A stretch of 64,000 bases of DNA from positions 62,001 through 126,000 of the forward strand of contig JAHRFD010000006.1 in assembly GCA_020882975.1 (NCBI GenBank). Direction: 5' to 3'. This DNA comes from Microcoleus sp. EPA2. GTDB lineage: Bacteria > Cyanobacteriota > Cyanobacteriia > Cyanobacteriales > Microcoleaceae. The position numbers and the translations under genes were made by a program. This document shows, one piece after another, positions 36,091 through 45,700 of the stretch. Position 1 is the first letter of the stretch. Each line of letters begins with the position of its first letter. Under the pieces are notes generated by a model. That model ran no database searches and was not told where the DNA came from. It saw only the letters and a list, made by a program, of their open reading frames with translations.

Positions 36091-36174
36091 ATGAATGAAC
36101 ACCTCCAAAAAGCTTATTTGAATTCAATTAATGCGCTAGCGAGCTGTACCATAATTTCAAAACCCGACACTTGA
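36091..36174 (+). pseudogene. N-terminal remnant of a further CHAT/TPR paralogue
   Basis: Six bases after the previous stop, an ATG opens a 27-codon frame (MNEHLQKAYLNSINALASC). It aligns with the conserved family start, MDEQRQEAYLEIIDALLGC, before hitting a stop. The rest of this N-terminal domain is missing and the following spacer contains a transposon-like element. It is probably the original beginning of paralogue 3, whose present start lacks this domain. Confidence 0.75.
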
Positions 36175-36234
36175 ATGTTATCATAGAGCTGATTCATGAG
36201 GAGAGTAGTACAGATTATAAACAGGCAGCATCAG

Positions 36235-36458
36235 TATTTAGGGCTTGCTGAAAAAGTGTACGTAGTGGAAAAACGAGGCTACACAGCTTAAAAAATAGTA
36301 GGTTTATTGCTAAAATCCCAAATTTATCCAGAAATCAACAACTTTCATTGCAAGGGTTTTGAGCCTCTATAATCCTATAACTTGCACTTTTTCAAGCAAA
36401 AAAAGCTTAAACCCCTTATCTGGCAAGCTTTCTACTTTTATTCAGCAAGCCCTATTTA
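36235..36458. mobile_element. 212-bp MITE-like element with TATTTA target duplication
   Basis: The element spans 36241-36452. Its ends are GGGCTTGCTGAA and TTCAGCAAGCCC (perfect 12-bp inverted repeats, with weaker pairing over the next ~8 bp), and it is flanked by TATTTA on both sides (36235-36240 and 36453-36458). It has no coding capacity. It lies between the 36091 CHAT remnant and the 36645 CHAT gene, and the remaining spacer (36459-36644) shows no gene. Confidence 0.8.
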
Positions 36459-36644
36459 GCACTCATGGGAAACTATAGCAATCCTAAATGATTTGCTTGC
36501 ATTATACGCGAGCAAGATGCTCACACTGCAAGGATTCTGACCTTGATCGATTTTGCGACTGATTTAGGACTGGTATAGAATGAGATTGATTTTTTCATTC
36601 GTGTTGCTTATCAAATTGGTAAGACTTTAAATTGTCAAAAAAAA

Positions 36645-39600
36645 ATGGATAGAATATCTAAACCAGGTGAAACCTCAGCAATCACGCTGGATGAACAGCG
36701 CAAGTTCTTAGTTAAAGTCTTACAGGCAACTATAAAGAGCAGTGACGATCCAACAATAGTGTATTCGCTGCTGCAATTAAACTTAGACAAACTGGATGAT
36801 AATTTTGCTCAGGTTTTGGATAACTGGGCAAGCACTAAGTTGCACGAAATAAATTCAGAAGTAGCGCAAGAACTTGCGTCAGTTATTTGGAAATTCAGTA
36901 ATCTGATGGTTCAGTTCCAGTGTGGTTTACCAACTAGAATTTTGGAAATTGCCACTACTGGCTTCAAGGTGGTTGCTTCCGTTTTTACTCGTGAGGCATT
37001 CCCAGAAGAATGGGAGGAAGTTCAAAACAATCTTTGTGGAGTGTTTTTGCTACAGGTACTCCAGGCAACTGAAGATAGTCATACTGACCCCGAAGTAGTG
37101 TATCCACTCTTGGAAGCAAATCTTGACAAACTGGATAATAATTTTGCACAACTGATGCGCCGTTGGGCTACAGCCAATCTTTCGGAAGCAGAGCCAGAAA
37201 AAGCCCAATGGATAGCGAAGATTATAAACGAGTTCAGCCTGTTAATAGCTCAATTTCCACTGGGTAGCAAAGCTGATAATTTGGAGATTGCTATTACAGG
37301 TAACGAGATTGCTGCCACTGTTTTTAGTAAAGAGACATTACCGGAATATTGGGCTATGGTTCAGAGCAATCTGGGCAATGCCTATAGCGAACGGATTCGG
37401 GGAGATCAGGAAGAGAATCAAGAGCGGGCAATTGTGGCTTATGAAGCTGCCTTGCAAATATACACCCCTGAAACATTTCCCAAACTATGGGCGATGACCC
37501 AAAACAATTTAGGTGTTACATACAGAGAGCGAATTAGAGGAAATCGAGCCGCCAATTTGGAACGTACAATTGCATATCATGAAGCTGCCTTGCAAATATA
37601 TATCCCTGAAACATTCCCAGAAGAGTGGGCGATGAATCAGAACAATTTGGGTAATGCTTACAGCGAAAATACTGGAGAGGACTGGGAGCAGTATCAGGAA
37701 CAAGCGATTAAAGCATATAAAGCCGCCTTACAGGTTTACACCTTTGAAGTATTTCCAGAACAATGGGCTTGGACTCAAATGCTACTGGGCGCTACCTACA
37801 GTGAGTATTCTGAGAAAGGATGGACGCAAAACCCTTACCAAGAGATTAGTGGACGAGTTAAGGAAGCATGGATAGAGAACCAGAAGCAGGCAATTAAAGC
37901 TTACAGAGCTGCTTTAAAGGTCTATACAACAGACGAGTTTCCCGAACGATGGGCGATGGTCCAAGGCAATTTAGGAATGACTTACGTTAATTTAGGGCCG
38001 ATTGCCAAAGCAATGGTGTGTTTCCGCAAAGCCCTGAAAATTCGTACCGCTACTGCATTTCCTTTAGAGTGCCTTACAACTGGACGTCAACTCGGCTTTT
38101 TAGCTTTAGCTGCCAATCAGTGGAAACAAGCTATTGAGATATATCGCCTCGCTATTGAAGCCGTCGAGCAAAGCCGTCTATGGGCGAGAACTGAGGTCAG
38201 ACGCCAGAGCATTTTATCAGAAGGAATTGATGTATACGATGGCATATTATATGCCTGCATCAAAGCTGGTCAGGTAGAAAAAGCAATTGAATACCTTGAG
38301 CGAATAAAAGCACGCAACCTAGCGGAACTTCTTGCTACCCGTAACCTATTCCCCAAGGGAAATATCCCAACAATCGTTCTGGATAACCTAAAGCGATTGC
38401 GCCAGGAAATTGTGACAGAACAACGTAACCTGGATGTTGTTGAACAGAATAGAACAACCAACTTAATTTCTGGAATTAGTAAATCGATGGCTAGTCCTTC
38501 ATCTTGGCTGGCAGATCGTAACCGGCTGAATGAATTACTTAGACAACTAGATGAGTTGATTACTAATGAAATTGATCCTATAGACTATAAATTTAAGATT
38601 ACTCAACAAGTTAAGCCGATCTCTTTTGAAGAAATTATAGGCAGAGATGAAAATTTATCTCTTATAGATGACCGCACTGCCATCCTTGAGTGGTATCTCA
38701 CAAATCATGGTTTTCACACTTTTATCATTACCACAAAATTTGAGCGTCCTTACATCTGGTCATCCTCTCCTACTGAAGAAAGAGGTGGAGAAGAATTTGA
38801 AAAGGAGCAAATATGGTTTAAGCAATACTTGCATAACTACCAGGAAAATCGTCAGCAATGGATTGAAGAACTTTCAGAAAACCTCCGACGCCTTGCTCAA
38901 ATTATACATATTGATGAAATCCTGAGTTATCTTCCAGCGAGTTGCGATCAACTAATTCTAATTCCCCATCGCTTTTTGCATCTAATACCCCTTCATGCTT
39001 TGCCTTTGTCTGAAGGGGGATGTCTTCTAGATCGCTTTCCTAGAGGCGTGCGCTATGCTCCTTCCTGTCAGCTATTGCAACTAACTCACAATCAAGAGAG
39101 ACGAAATTTCAATCGCCTCTTGGCTATTCAAAATCCCACTAAAGACTTAGGCTATACAACTGTTGAGGTAGGAACTATCCAGCATTACTTCTCCCATACT
39201 GATGTTTTTATTGAAAATGCTGCCCAAAAAGCCACTCTTGTAGAAGTAAAGATTAAAGATAATGGAACGAGAGAGGTCATTCAAAACTCCCAACTCGGTT
39301 TAGCAAACTGCGCTCACTTTTCTTGTCATGCAGAGTTTAATTTTGAATCTCCTTTAGACTCAGCCCTGTTATTAGCAGATGGGGAACGTCTGACCCTTGG
39401 CGAAATTTTTGACCTCGACCTTTCTCAATGTCGTCTTGTTACCCTTTCTGCCTGCGAAACAGGTCTAACTAACTACAAAATCCTCAGCGATGAATACGTG
39501 GGGATTCCCAGTAGCTTTCTCTATGCAGGAAGTCCTAGCGTTGTCAGCAGTTTATGGACAGTTCAAGATGTATCAACAGCTTTTTTAATGATTAAGTTCT

Positions 39601-39830
39601 ATCAAAATATGTCGTTGTATGAGACCGTAGCTATCGCCCTCAACCAGGCTCAAATTTGGCTGCGAAACCTGACCAAAAAAGAACTGCAAGAATGGATTTC
39701 AGAAAATAAAATCTCTCTAGATGCAACTCTCAACATACGTTTGCGCCACAGACTACATAAAATGTCAGATAAGGAGCAACCCTTTAAATCGCCCTTTCAC
39801 TGGGCAGCTTTTTGTGCGATTGGACAGTAA
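36645..39830 (+). CDS. CHAT-domain peptidase with TPR-like repeats, paralogue 3
   Basis: The 1061-residue protein starts at ATG 36645 (MDRISKPGETSA) and lacks the conserved MDEQRQEAYL beginning, which survives only as the upstream remnant. Instead a domain is duplicated: VYSLLQLNLDKLDDNFAQVL (residues ~42-61) recurs as VYPLLEANLDKLDNNFAQLM (~150-169). About five repeats follow, some irregular (a 25-residue insertion around NPYQEISGRVKEAW), then the CHAT domain. The dyad is His895 and Cys937 (LSACETG); the His motif reads HFSCHA rather than HFSCHG. A long run of AAA codons precedes the start (TTGTCAAAAAAAAATGG), with no clear ribosome site. The stop is followed by a TT-ATG junction like those of its neighbours, but there it encodes only MNE before a stop. 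Confidence 0.88.
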   Translation: MDRISKPGETSAITLDEQRKFLVKVLQATIKSSDDPTIVYSLLQLNLDKLDDNFAQVLDNWASTKLHEINSEVAQELASVIWKFSNLMVQFQCGLPTRILEIATTGFKVVASVFTREAFPEEWEEVQNNLCGVFLLQVLQATEDSHTDPEVVYPLLEANLDKLDNNFAQLMRRWATANLSEAEPEKAQWIAKIINEFSLLIAQFPLGSKADNLEIAITGNEIAATVFSKETLPEYWAMVQSNLGNAYSERIRGDQEENQERAIVAYEAALQIYTPETFPKLWAMTQNNLGVTYRERIRGNRAANLERTIAYHEAALQIYIPETFPEEWAMNQNNLGNAYSENTGEDWEQYQEQAIKAYKAALQVYTFEVFPEQWAWTQMLLGATYSEYSEKGWTQNPYQEISGRVKEAWIENQKQAIKAYRAALKVYTTDEFPERWAMVQGNLGMTYVNLGPIAKAMVCFRKALKIRTATAFPLECLTTGRQLGFLALAANQWKQAIEIYRLAIEAVEQSRLWARTEVRRQSILSEGIDVYDGILYACIKAGQVEKAIEYLERIKARNLAELLATRNLFPKGNIPTIVLDNLKRLRQEIVTEQRNLDVVEQNRTTNLISGISKSMASPSSWLADRNRLNELLRQLDELITNEIDPIDYKFKITQQVKPISFEEIIGRDENLSLIDDRTAILEWYLTNHGFHTFIITTKFERPYIWSSSPTEERGGEEFEKEQIWFKQYLHNYQENRQQWIEELSENLRRLAQIIHIDEILSYLPASCDQLILIPHRFLHLIPLHALPLSEGGCLLDRFPRGVRYAPSCQLLQLTHNQERRNFNRLLAIQNPTKDLGYTTVEVGTIQHYFSHTDVFIENAAQKATLVEVKIKDNGTREVIQNSQLGLANCAHFSCHAEFNFESPLDSALLLADGERLTLGEIFDLDLSQCRLVTLSACETGLTNYKILSDEYVGIPSSFLYAGSPSVVSSLWTVQDVSTAFLMIKFYQNMSLYETVAIALNQAQIWLRNLTKKELQEWISENKISLDATLNIRLRHRLHKMSDKEQPFKSPFHWAAFCAIGQ

Positions 39831-39844
39831 TTATGAATGAATAA

Positions 39845-42793
39845 GTGGCTGACACTATGAACAATATATCATCGTCAACTCCTGCTGACTCTGAAGCAGA
39901 AAAACTTTTTGAGCGAGGGACTCAGCACTTTCAGGCAAATCAATTTCAAGATGCCTTACACTGCTGGCAACAAGCTTTAACACTTTATCAAAGGCTTGGG
40001 AATCACCAGAGAGAATCCCAATGTCTGGGCAATCTGGGTAATACTTTCTACTTGCAGGGAAATTACGAGCAAGCTATTGAATACCACGAGCAAGATATGA
40101 CTCTTGCGCGGGAGATAGGCGATCGCGAGGGAGAAGCCTATTCTCTAAACAATTTGGGTAGAGCTTACGAATCCCAATGGAAATACCAACAGGCTATTGA
40201 ATATTACGAACAATCTCTACTAGCTGCACGAGAAATAGGCAATTGGCAAGTAGAAGCGACTGTACTGAATAATTTAGGCAACACTTACAATTTTCAAGGA
40301 AAATACCAAGAAGCTCTTGAAAGTCACAGACAGTTCCTAGGAATTGCACGGGAGGTAAATAAGTCCAGTTGGGAAATCACTGCCCTGAACAATTTAGGCA
40401 CCGCTTATGATTCTTTGGGAAAGTACCTGCAGGCTATTGAAATGTATGGCGAGTCACTGGTCATTGCAAGAAATATAGACGATCGCCTTGGGGAAGCCAA
40501 TTCTCTAAATAATCTGGGCAGTGCTTACTTTTCCGAGGGCAAGTATCAACAGACTATCGAAAAGTATGAAGAATCATTAGTGATTAAACGAGAAATAGAC
40601 GATCGTTGTGGGGAAGCTAAAACCCTGGGCAATCTGGGTTTGGTTTACCACTGTGTGGGAAAATACCAGCAGGCGATTGATTATCACGAGCAGAATCTAA
40701 CTATTTCACGAGCGGTCGGCGATCGCCTTGGGGAAGCCAGTGCTCTTGGAAATTTTGGCTTGACTTATCGTTCTTTAGGGCAGTATGGACGGGCAATTAG
40801 CAATTACGAACAGCAACTGCTTATCGTGCGAGAAATAGGCGATCGCCTTGGAGAAGTAACTTCTCTGGGAAATCTGGGCTTGACTTACTACGCCCAAAGC
40901 CAATACCAAGAAGCTATTAGTAAGTATGAGCAGTCGCTAGCCATTGCACGCCAGATAGGCTATCGTTCGGGGGAAGCTGCTTGTCTGGGCAATCTGGGCA
41001 ACGTGTACTACTTCCACCATCAATACAAACAGGCTATTGAGAATCACGAAAATTCCCTAGCTATTGCTAGGGAGATAAGAGATCGCCGTGGAGAAGCTAG
41101 TTGTCTGGGTCATTTGGGCTTAACTTACTACGCTTTAGGGCAATACCAGCAAGCCATTCAGAATTACGAGCAGCAATTAGTCATCGCACGAGAAATCGGC
41201 GCTCGCTTTGAAGAGGGTGCATCTCTAAACAATCTAGGAGTGGCCTTTTGGGAATCTAGTCAATTAGCCAAAGCGGAGACCAGCCTATATAAGGCAATAG
41301 AAATCTGGGAATCTATACGGAAAGACTTGGGTAGAAATGATATCAATAAAGTGTCAATTTTTGATACGCAGACCGCTGCTTACCGCCTGCTGCAAAACGT
41401 TTTAGTTGCACAAAATCTACCATTAACTGCTCTGGAAATTGCCGAGCGGGGGCGCACCCGGGCTTTTGTAGAGTTATTAGACCAACGGCTATCCACAAGA
41501 ACACAGCAAATCTCAACTACAGCGCCCACCCCATCGATTACTCAAATCCAAAAAATTGCTCAGGCAGAAAATGCAACTCTCGTTGAATATTCACTTGTTT
41601 TCGAGCAAGAACTCTATATTTGGGTTATCCGCCCCAGTGGTGAAATTATCTTTCGCTCAGTTAACTTAAAACCGCTGGAACAGTCACTAAATATATCCTC
41701 TACTATCCCATTTCGCTCAGTTTTGTTAAATCTAGTTCTGCAAGCCCGTCAATCCCTTGGTATCGAGGAAAGGCTGCGCGATGGTGCAACAGGTAATAGC
41801 TTTGACGCTATCTCATTAGCTACAAATATTTCTCCGCCTTTACGGCAACTGCATCAATACCTAATTGAGCCGATTGCTGACTTTCTTCCTACTGAACCCA
41901 ATGATCCTGTAATCTTCATTCCCCAGGAAGCCTTATTTCTTGTTCCCTTCACAGCACTGCAAGATGCCACAGGTATTTATTTAATCGAACAACACGCGAT
42001 TCTAACGGCTCCATCCATTCTGGTGTTGGAGTCGATCTGTCAGCAGAAAAAGGGACAAGCTGCTGACAATTTCGTCGATGCTCTTATAGTTGGCAATCCA
42101 ATAATGCCAATCATCCCTCTCTCGCAACCACCTCAATGCTTAGAGCGTTTACCAGGAGCCGAAACAGAAGCGAAAGCGATCGCATCATTCTTCAATACTC
42201 AAGCGCTCACAGGTCATCAAGCAACTAAGGTAGAGATTGTGCGACAGATGCTCAAAGCACGATTGATTCATCTAGCCACTCATGGGTTATTAAGCGATAT
42301 CAAACAGTTAGGTATACCAGGAGCGATCGCTCTTGCTCCCAGCGACGAAGATAATGGCTTTCTTACTGCTGGCGAAATCTACGAGATGAAACTAAACGCC
42401 GAACTGGTAGTGCTGAGCGCTTGCAGTACCGGGCAGGGTAAAATTACTGGAGATGGGGTAGTTGGGCTATCTCGTTGTTTGATCGCTGCTGGGGTCAAAA
42501 GTGTAATCGTCTCTCTCTGGTCAGTAGGCGATTTGTCCACCGCCTTGTTAATGGTGAAGTTCTACCAAATTTTTCAGCAGGGAGTAGCGGCTGCGATCGC
42601 CCTTAATGAAGCCCAGCGCTGGTTGCTGGGAATCAATAAGATAGAATTGGCAGCTTGGGTGCAAACAAATGAGACATTTTTCGATGCTACTCTGAAAATG
42701 AATCTACGTCGTAGGTTGCATCAGTTAGATGATAAAGCCAAACCATTTGAAAATCCTCGGCATTGGGCGGCATTTTGTGCGATCGGTAAGTAA
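39845..42793 (+). CDS. CHAT-domain peptidase with classical 40-residue TPR repeats, paralogue 4
   Basis: This 982-residue protein (GTG 39845; ATG 39857 is an alternative) differs from its neighbours. It has about eleven canonical 40-residue TPRs (residues ~55-490; pattern GEAxxLxNLGxxYxxxGxYxxAIExYEQSLxIARE) in place of the 46-residue repeats, and it lacks the family N-terminal domain. The CHAT domain has dyad His813 (LATHG) and Cys860 (LSACSTG), the version typical of stand-alone TPR-CHAT proteins. The extreme C-terminus (RRRLHQLDDKAKPFENPRHWAAFCAIG) matches the other paralogues, so the locus fused a different TPR-CHAT body to the shared tail. The GTG comes directly after an in-frame ATG-AAT-GAA-TAA, the remnant of the conserved start. 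The next gene begins two bases after its stop. Confidence 0.88.
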   Translation: MADTMNNISSSTPADSEAEKLFERGTQHFQANQFQDALHCWQQALTLYQRLGNHQRESQCLGNLGNTFYLQGNYEQAIEYHEQDMTLAREIGDREGEAYSLNNLGRAYESQWKYQQAIEYYEQSLLAAREIGNWQVEATVLNNLGNTYNFQGKYQEALESHRQFLGIAREVNKSSWEITALNNLGTAYDSLGKYLQAIEMYGESLVIARNIDDRLGEANSLNNLGSAYFSEGKYQQTIEKYEESLVIKREIDDRCGEAKTLGNLGLVYHCVGKYQQAIDYHEQNLTISRAVGDRLGEASALGNFGLTYRSLGQYGRAISNYEQQLLIVREIGDRLGEVTSLGNLGLTYYAQSQYQEAISKYEQSLAIARQIGYRSGEAACLGNLGNVYYFHHQYKQAIENHENSLAIAREIRDRRGEASCLGHLGLTYYALGQYQQAIQNYEQQLVIAREIGARFEEGASLNNLGVAFWESSQLAKAETSLYKAIEIWESIRKDLGRNDINKVSIFDTQTAAYRLLQNVLVAQNLPLTALEIAERGRTRAFVELLDQRLSTRTQQISTTAPTPSITQIQKIAQAENATLVEYSLVFEQELYIWVIRPSGEIIFRSVNLKPLEQSLNISSTIPFRSVLLNLVLQARQSLGIEERLRDGATGNSFDAISLATNISPPLRQLHQYLIEPIADFLPTEPNDPVIFIPQEALFLVPFTALQDATGIYLIEQHAILTAPSILVLESICQQKKGQAADNFVDALIVGNPIMPIIPLSQPPQCLERLPGAETEAKAIASFFNTQALTGHQATKVEIVRQMLKARLIHLATHGLLSDIKQLGIPGAIALAPSDEDNGFLTAGEIYEMKLNAELVVLSACSTGQGKITGDGVVGLSRCLIAAGVKSVIVSLWSVGDLSTALLMVKFYQIFQQGVAAAIALNEAQRWLLGINKIELAAWVQTNETFFDATLKMNLRRRLHQLDDKAKPFENPRHWAAFCAIGK

Positions 42794-42795
42794 TT

Positions 42796-45700
42796 ATGGA
42801 TGAACAACGTCAAGAAGCCTATCTTGAGATAATCGATGCCCTGCTTGGCTGTCCTAGCGGAGAAGAACCGCAGGTCATAATGGCAGCCAACCCAGATTTC
42901 ATTGACATTGGATTGGTGGAGGTTATGAAACAAGTAGCAGCGGTTTGCGTACAGCGAGGAGAGCAAAACACTGCTGATTTTTTAACTAATGTCGCTAGTC
43001 AGATTGCTGGGGCTTTGGAGTCGTTGGCAGCAGAATCTACTGATAAAAGTGGCGAGACATCACCTACAATACACTCCTTAGAATACAATGATTTCTTAAC
43101 TGAAGCATTACGTTTAGTTCTTGAAAGCGACAGCAATCCACAAACTGTCTACCCTTTCCTTCATAACAATTTAGACAAACTCGATCGGGGATGTGTGAGA
43201 GAGTTACAGGAATGGGCGAAAGCAAATTTATCCAGAGCTGCGTCAGAATCCGCTGGGAAAATTGCCGCAGGAATTGCTAACTTAAGTAATATACTACAGG
43301 ATTTTCCTGTGGGGAGTAGAGCTAGTAATTTAGAAATTGCCCTGACTGGCTGTGAAATCGCAGCAACCTTTTTCGATTGCCAAGTTTTCCCTACACAATG
43401 GGCTGGGATTCAAATTAATTTAGGCAATATCTACCATCTCCGAATTCATGGGAATCGCGGAAATAATTTGGAGCAAGCGATAACTTATTATCAAGCTGCT
43501 CTACAAATTTTTACTCTTGAAGCTTTCCCCCAAGAATGGGCACTAGCGCAAAATAACTTAGGTAACGTTTACCTGGATCGAATCCAGGGAGAACACGCTC
43601 AGAACTTGGAAGAAGCAATTCACTGCTACAATTTGGCATTACAAATCCGTACCCGCCAGACAGTCCCCTCAGACTGGGCACAGACTAAGGCTAATCTGAG
43701 CAATGCCTACCGTGAAAGAATTTATGGAGACCGAGCTAGTAATCTTGAACAGGCGATCGCTTTTTGTCAAGAGGCATTACAAATCTTGACCCAGAATGAT
43801 TTTCCCCAAGAATGGGCTATTACCAAAACCAATTTGGGAACTGCCTACCAAGAGCGAATTAGAGGGAACCGAGCCGAAAATTTGGAGGTCGCGATTGCTG
43901 TTTACCAAGAAGCGTTGCAAATTCGTACTCGCGAAACGGTTCCTCAAGGTTGGGCTGAAGTACAAATGAATTTAGGAAATGCCTATCGTACTCGAATTTT
44001 TGGCAATCGCCGTGAAAACTTTGAAAGAGCAATTGCTGCTTTCCTAGAAGCTCTAAAAGTTTTTACCCGCGAGATATATCCACAACAATGGGCACTTACC
44101 CAAACTAATTTGGCTAGTGCTTATCAGGAAAGAGTTAAAGGGGACAAAGCTGAAAATTTAGAGATGTCCATTGCTGCTTATGAATCTGCTTTATTAGTTC
44201 TCACTCGCGAAGATTCTCCTCAAGATTGGGCAAGAATCCAAGTTAATCTTGGCTCTGCTCATTACAGTCGCATTCTAGGAGACCGTAGTCAAAACCTAGA
44301 ACTGGCTATTTCTTTCTACCAAAAAGCACTTCAAGTCTATACTAAGGAGACTTTCCCTGAAAGTTGGGGACAAACCCAAAGTAATCTAGGTAATGCCTAT
44401 GGGGATAGAATTAAAGGAGACCGAGAAGAGAATTTAGAGATAGCAATAGTTGCTTACGAGTCTGCCTTGCAAGTTTTTACTACCACAGAATCTCCTCTAG
44501 ATTGGGCGTTGATTCAAACTAATTTGGGAGGGACGTACTACCAAAGAATTCGTGGTGATAGCGAAGAAAATCTAGAGGCGGCAATTATTGCTTGTAAATC
44601 GGCTTTGCAAGTTTTTACCTACGAAACATCTCCTGAAGATTGGGCTAGAGCGCAATCCAATCTGGCTGCTGCATACTATGACAGAATTCGCGGTAGTCGC
44701 GAGGAAAATTTGGAGGCAGCAATTGCTGCTTGTAAGTCAGCTCTACGGTTTTATACCCTTGATGTTTCTCCTCAAGATTACACCAGAATTTTATTTACCC
44801 TGGGTTTGCTCTACCAACAATTCGGGCAACTTCACGATGCCTACAGCACTTTTAACTCTGCCATTGAATGTGTGGAATACCAAAGCGGAAAAATCACCTC
44901 TGGGGAGCCAGTTAAGCAAAAATTAGCCTCGCAGTGGGCTAGGTATTACTGGAGTATGGTGGAAGTTTGCCTGGAATTGGCGATTGCAGACCCACAATAC
45001 TACGCCAGGGCTATCGAGTATGTAGAGCGTAGCAAAGCGCGGAGTTTAGTGGAACTTCTCGCCAGCCTTGACCTCTATACCAAAGGTGATATTCCCGAAA
45101 ACATCATCAACGAACTGAAACGATTGCGCCGAGGAATTTCAGCAAAACAGCGCCAACTGGATCTAGTAGTAGAACTTGAACGGTTAGACGAAACTAATCG
45201 CATCTATCGGCAGCAGTTACACCAAGAATTGCATTCATTGCAGCAAGAATTCAATCAATTGCTAAATCAGATTGAGGCAATAGACCCTGACTTCAGCGTT
45301 ACCCATAAAATTGAATCTATCTCGTTTGAGGAAATTAGGCAATTACTAACTGATGACCAAACGGTTCTTATTGAGTGGTACATTACTGGTGAAGCCATCT
45401 TTACATTCATGGTTACTCAGCAAGCGGAGTATCCTCGTGTTTGGCAATCTTCCCTCGCAGAAAAAACAGCTTTGTTGGATTGGATAAAAGAATATATCTC
45501 AGACTACGCTCAAAACAAAAATCAGTGGCAGAGCCAATTATCAGAAAGCCTTCAGCATTTAGCTCAAATCCTTCATGTTGATGACATCCTCAGTAACTTA
45601 CCCAATAGCTGCCAAGAATTGATTATCATTCCCCATCTTTTCCTCCACCTATTTCCCTTACACGCCCTTCCAATTGTTGATGACTCTTGTCTTTTAGACC

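Noticed and set aside
43400..44760. DNA tandem repeats as a separate repeat locus
   Set aside because: They are the coding sequence of the 46-residue TPR-like repeats of CHAT paralogue 5.
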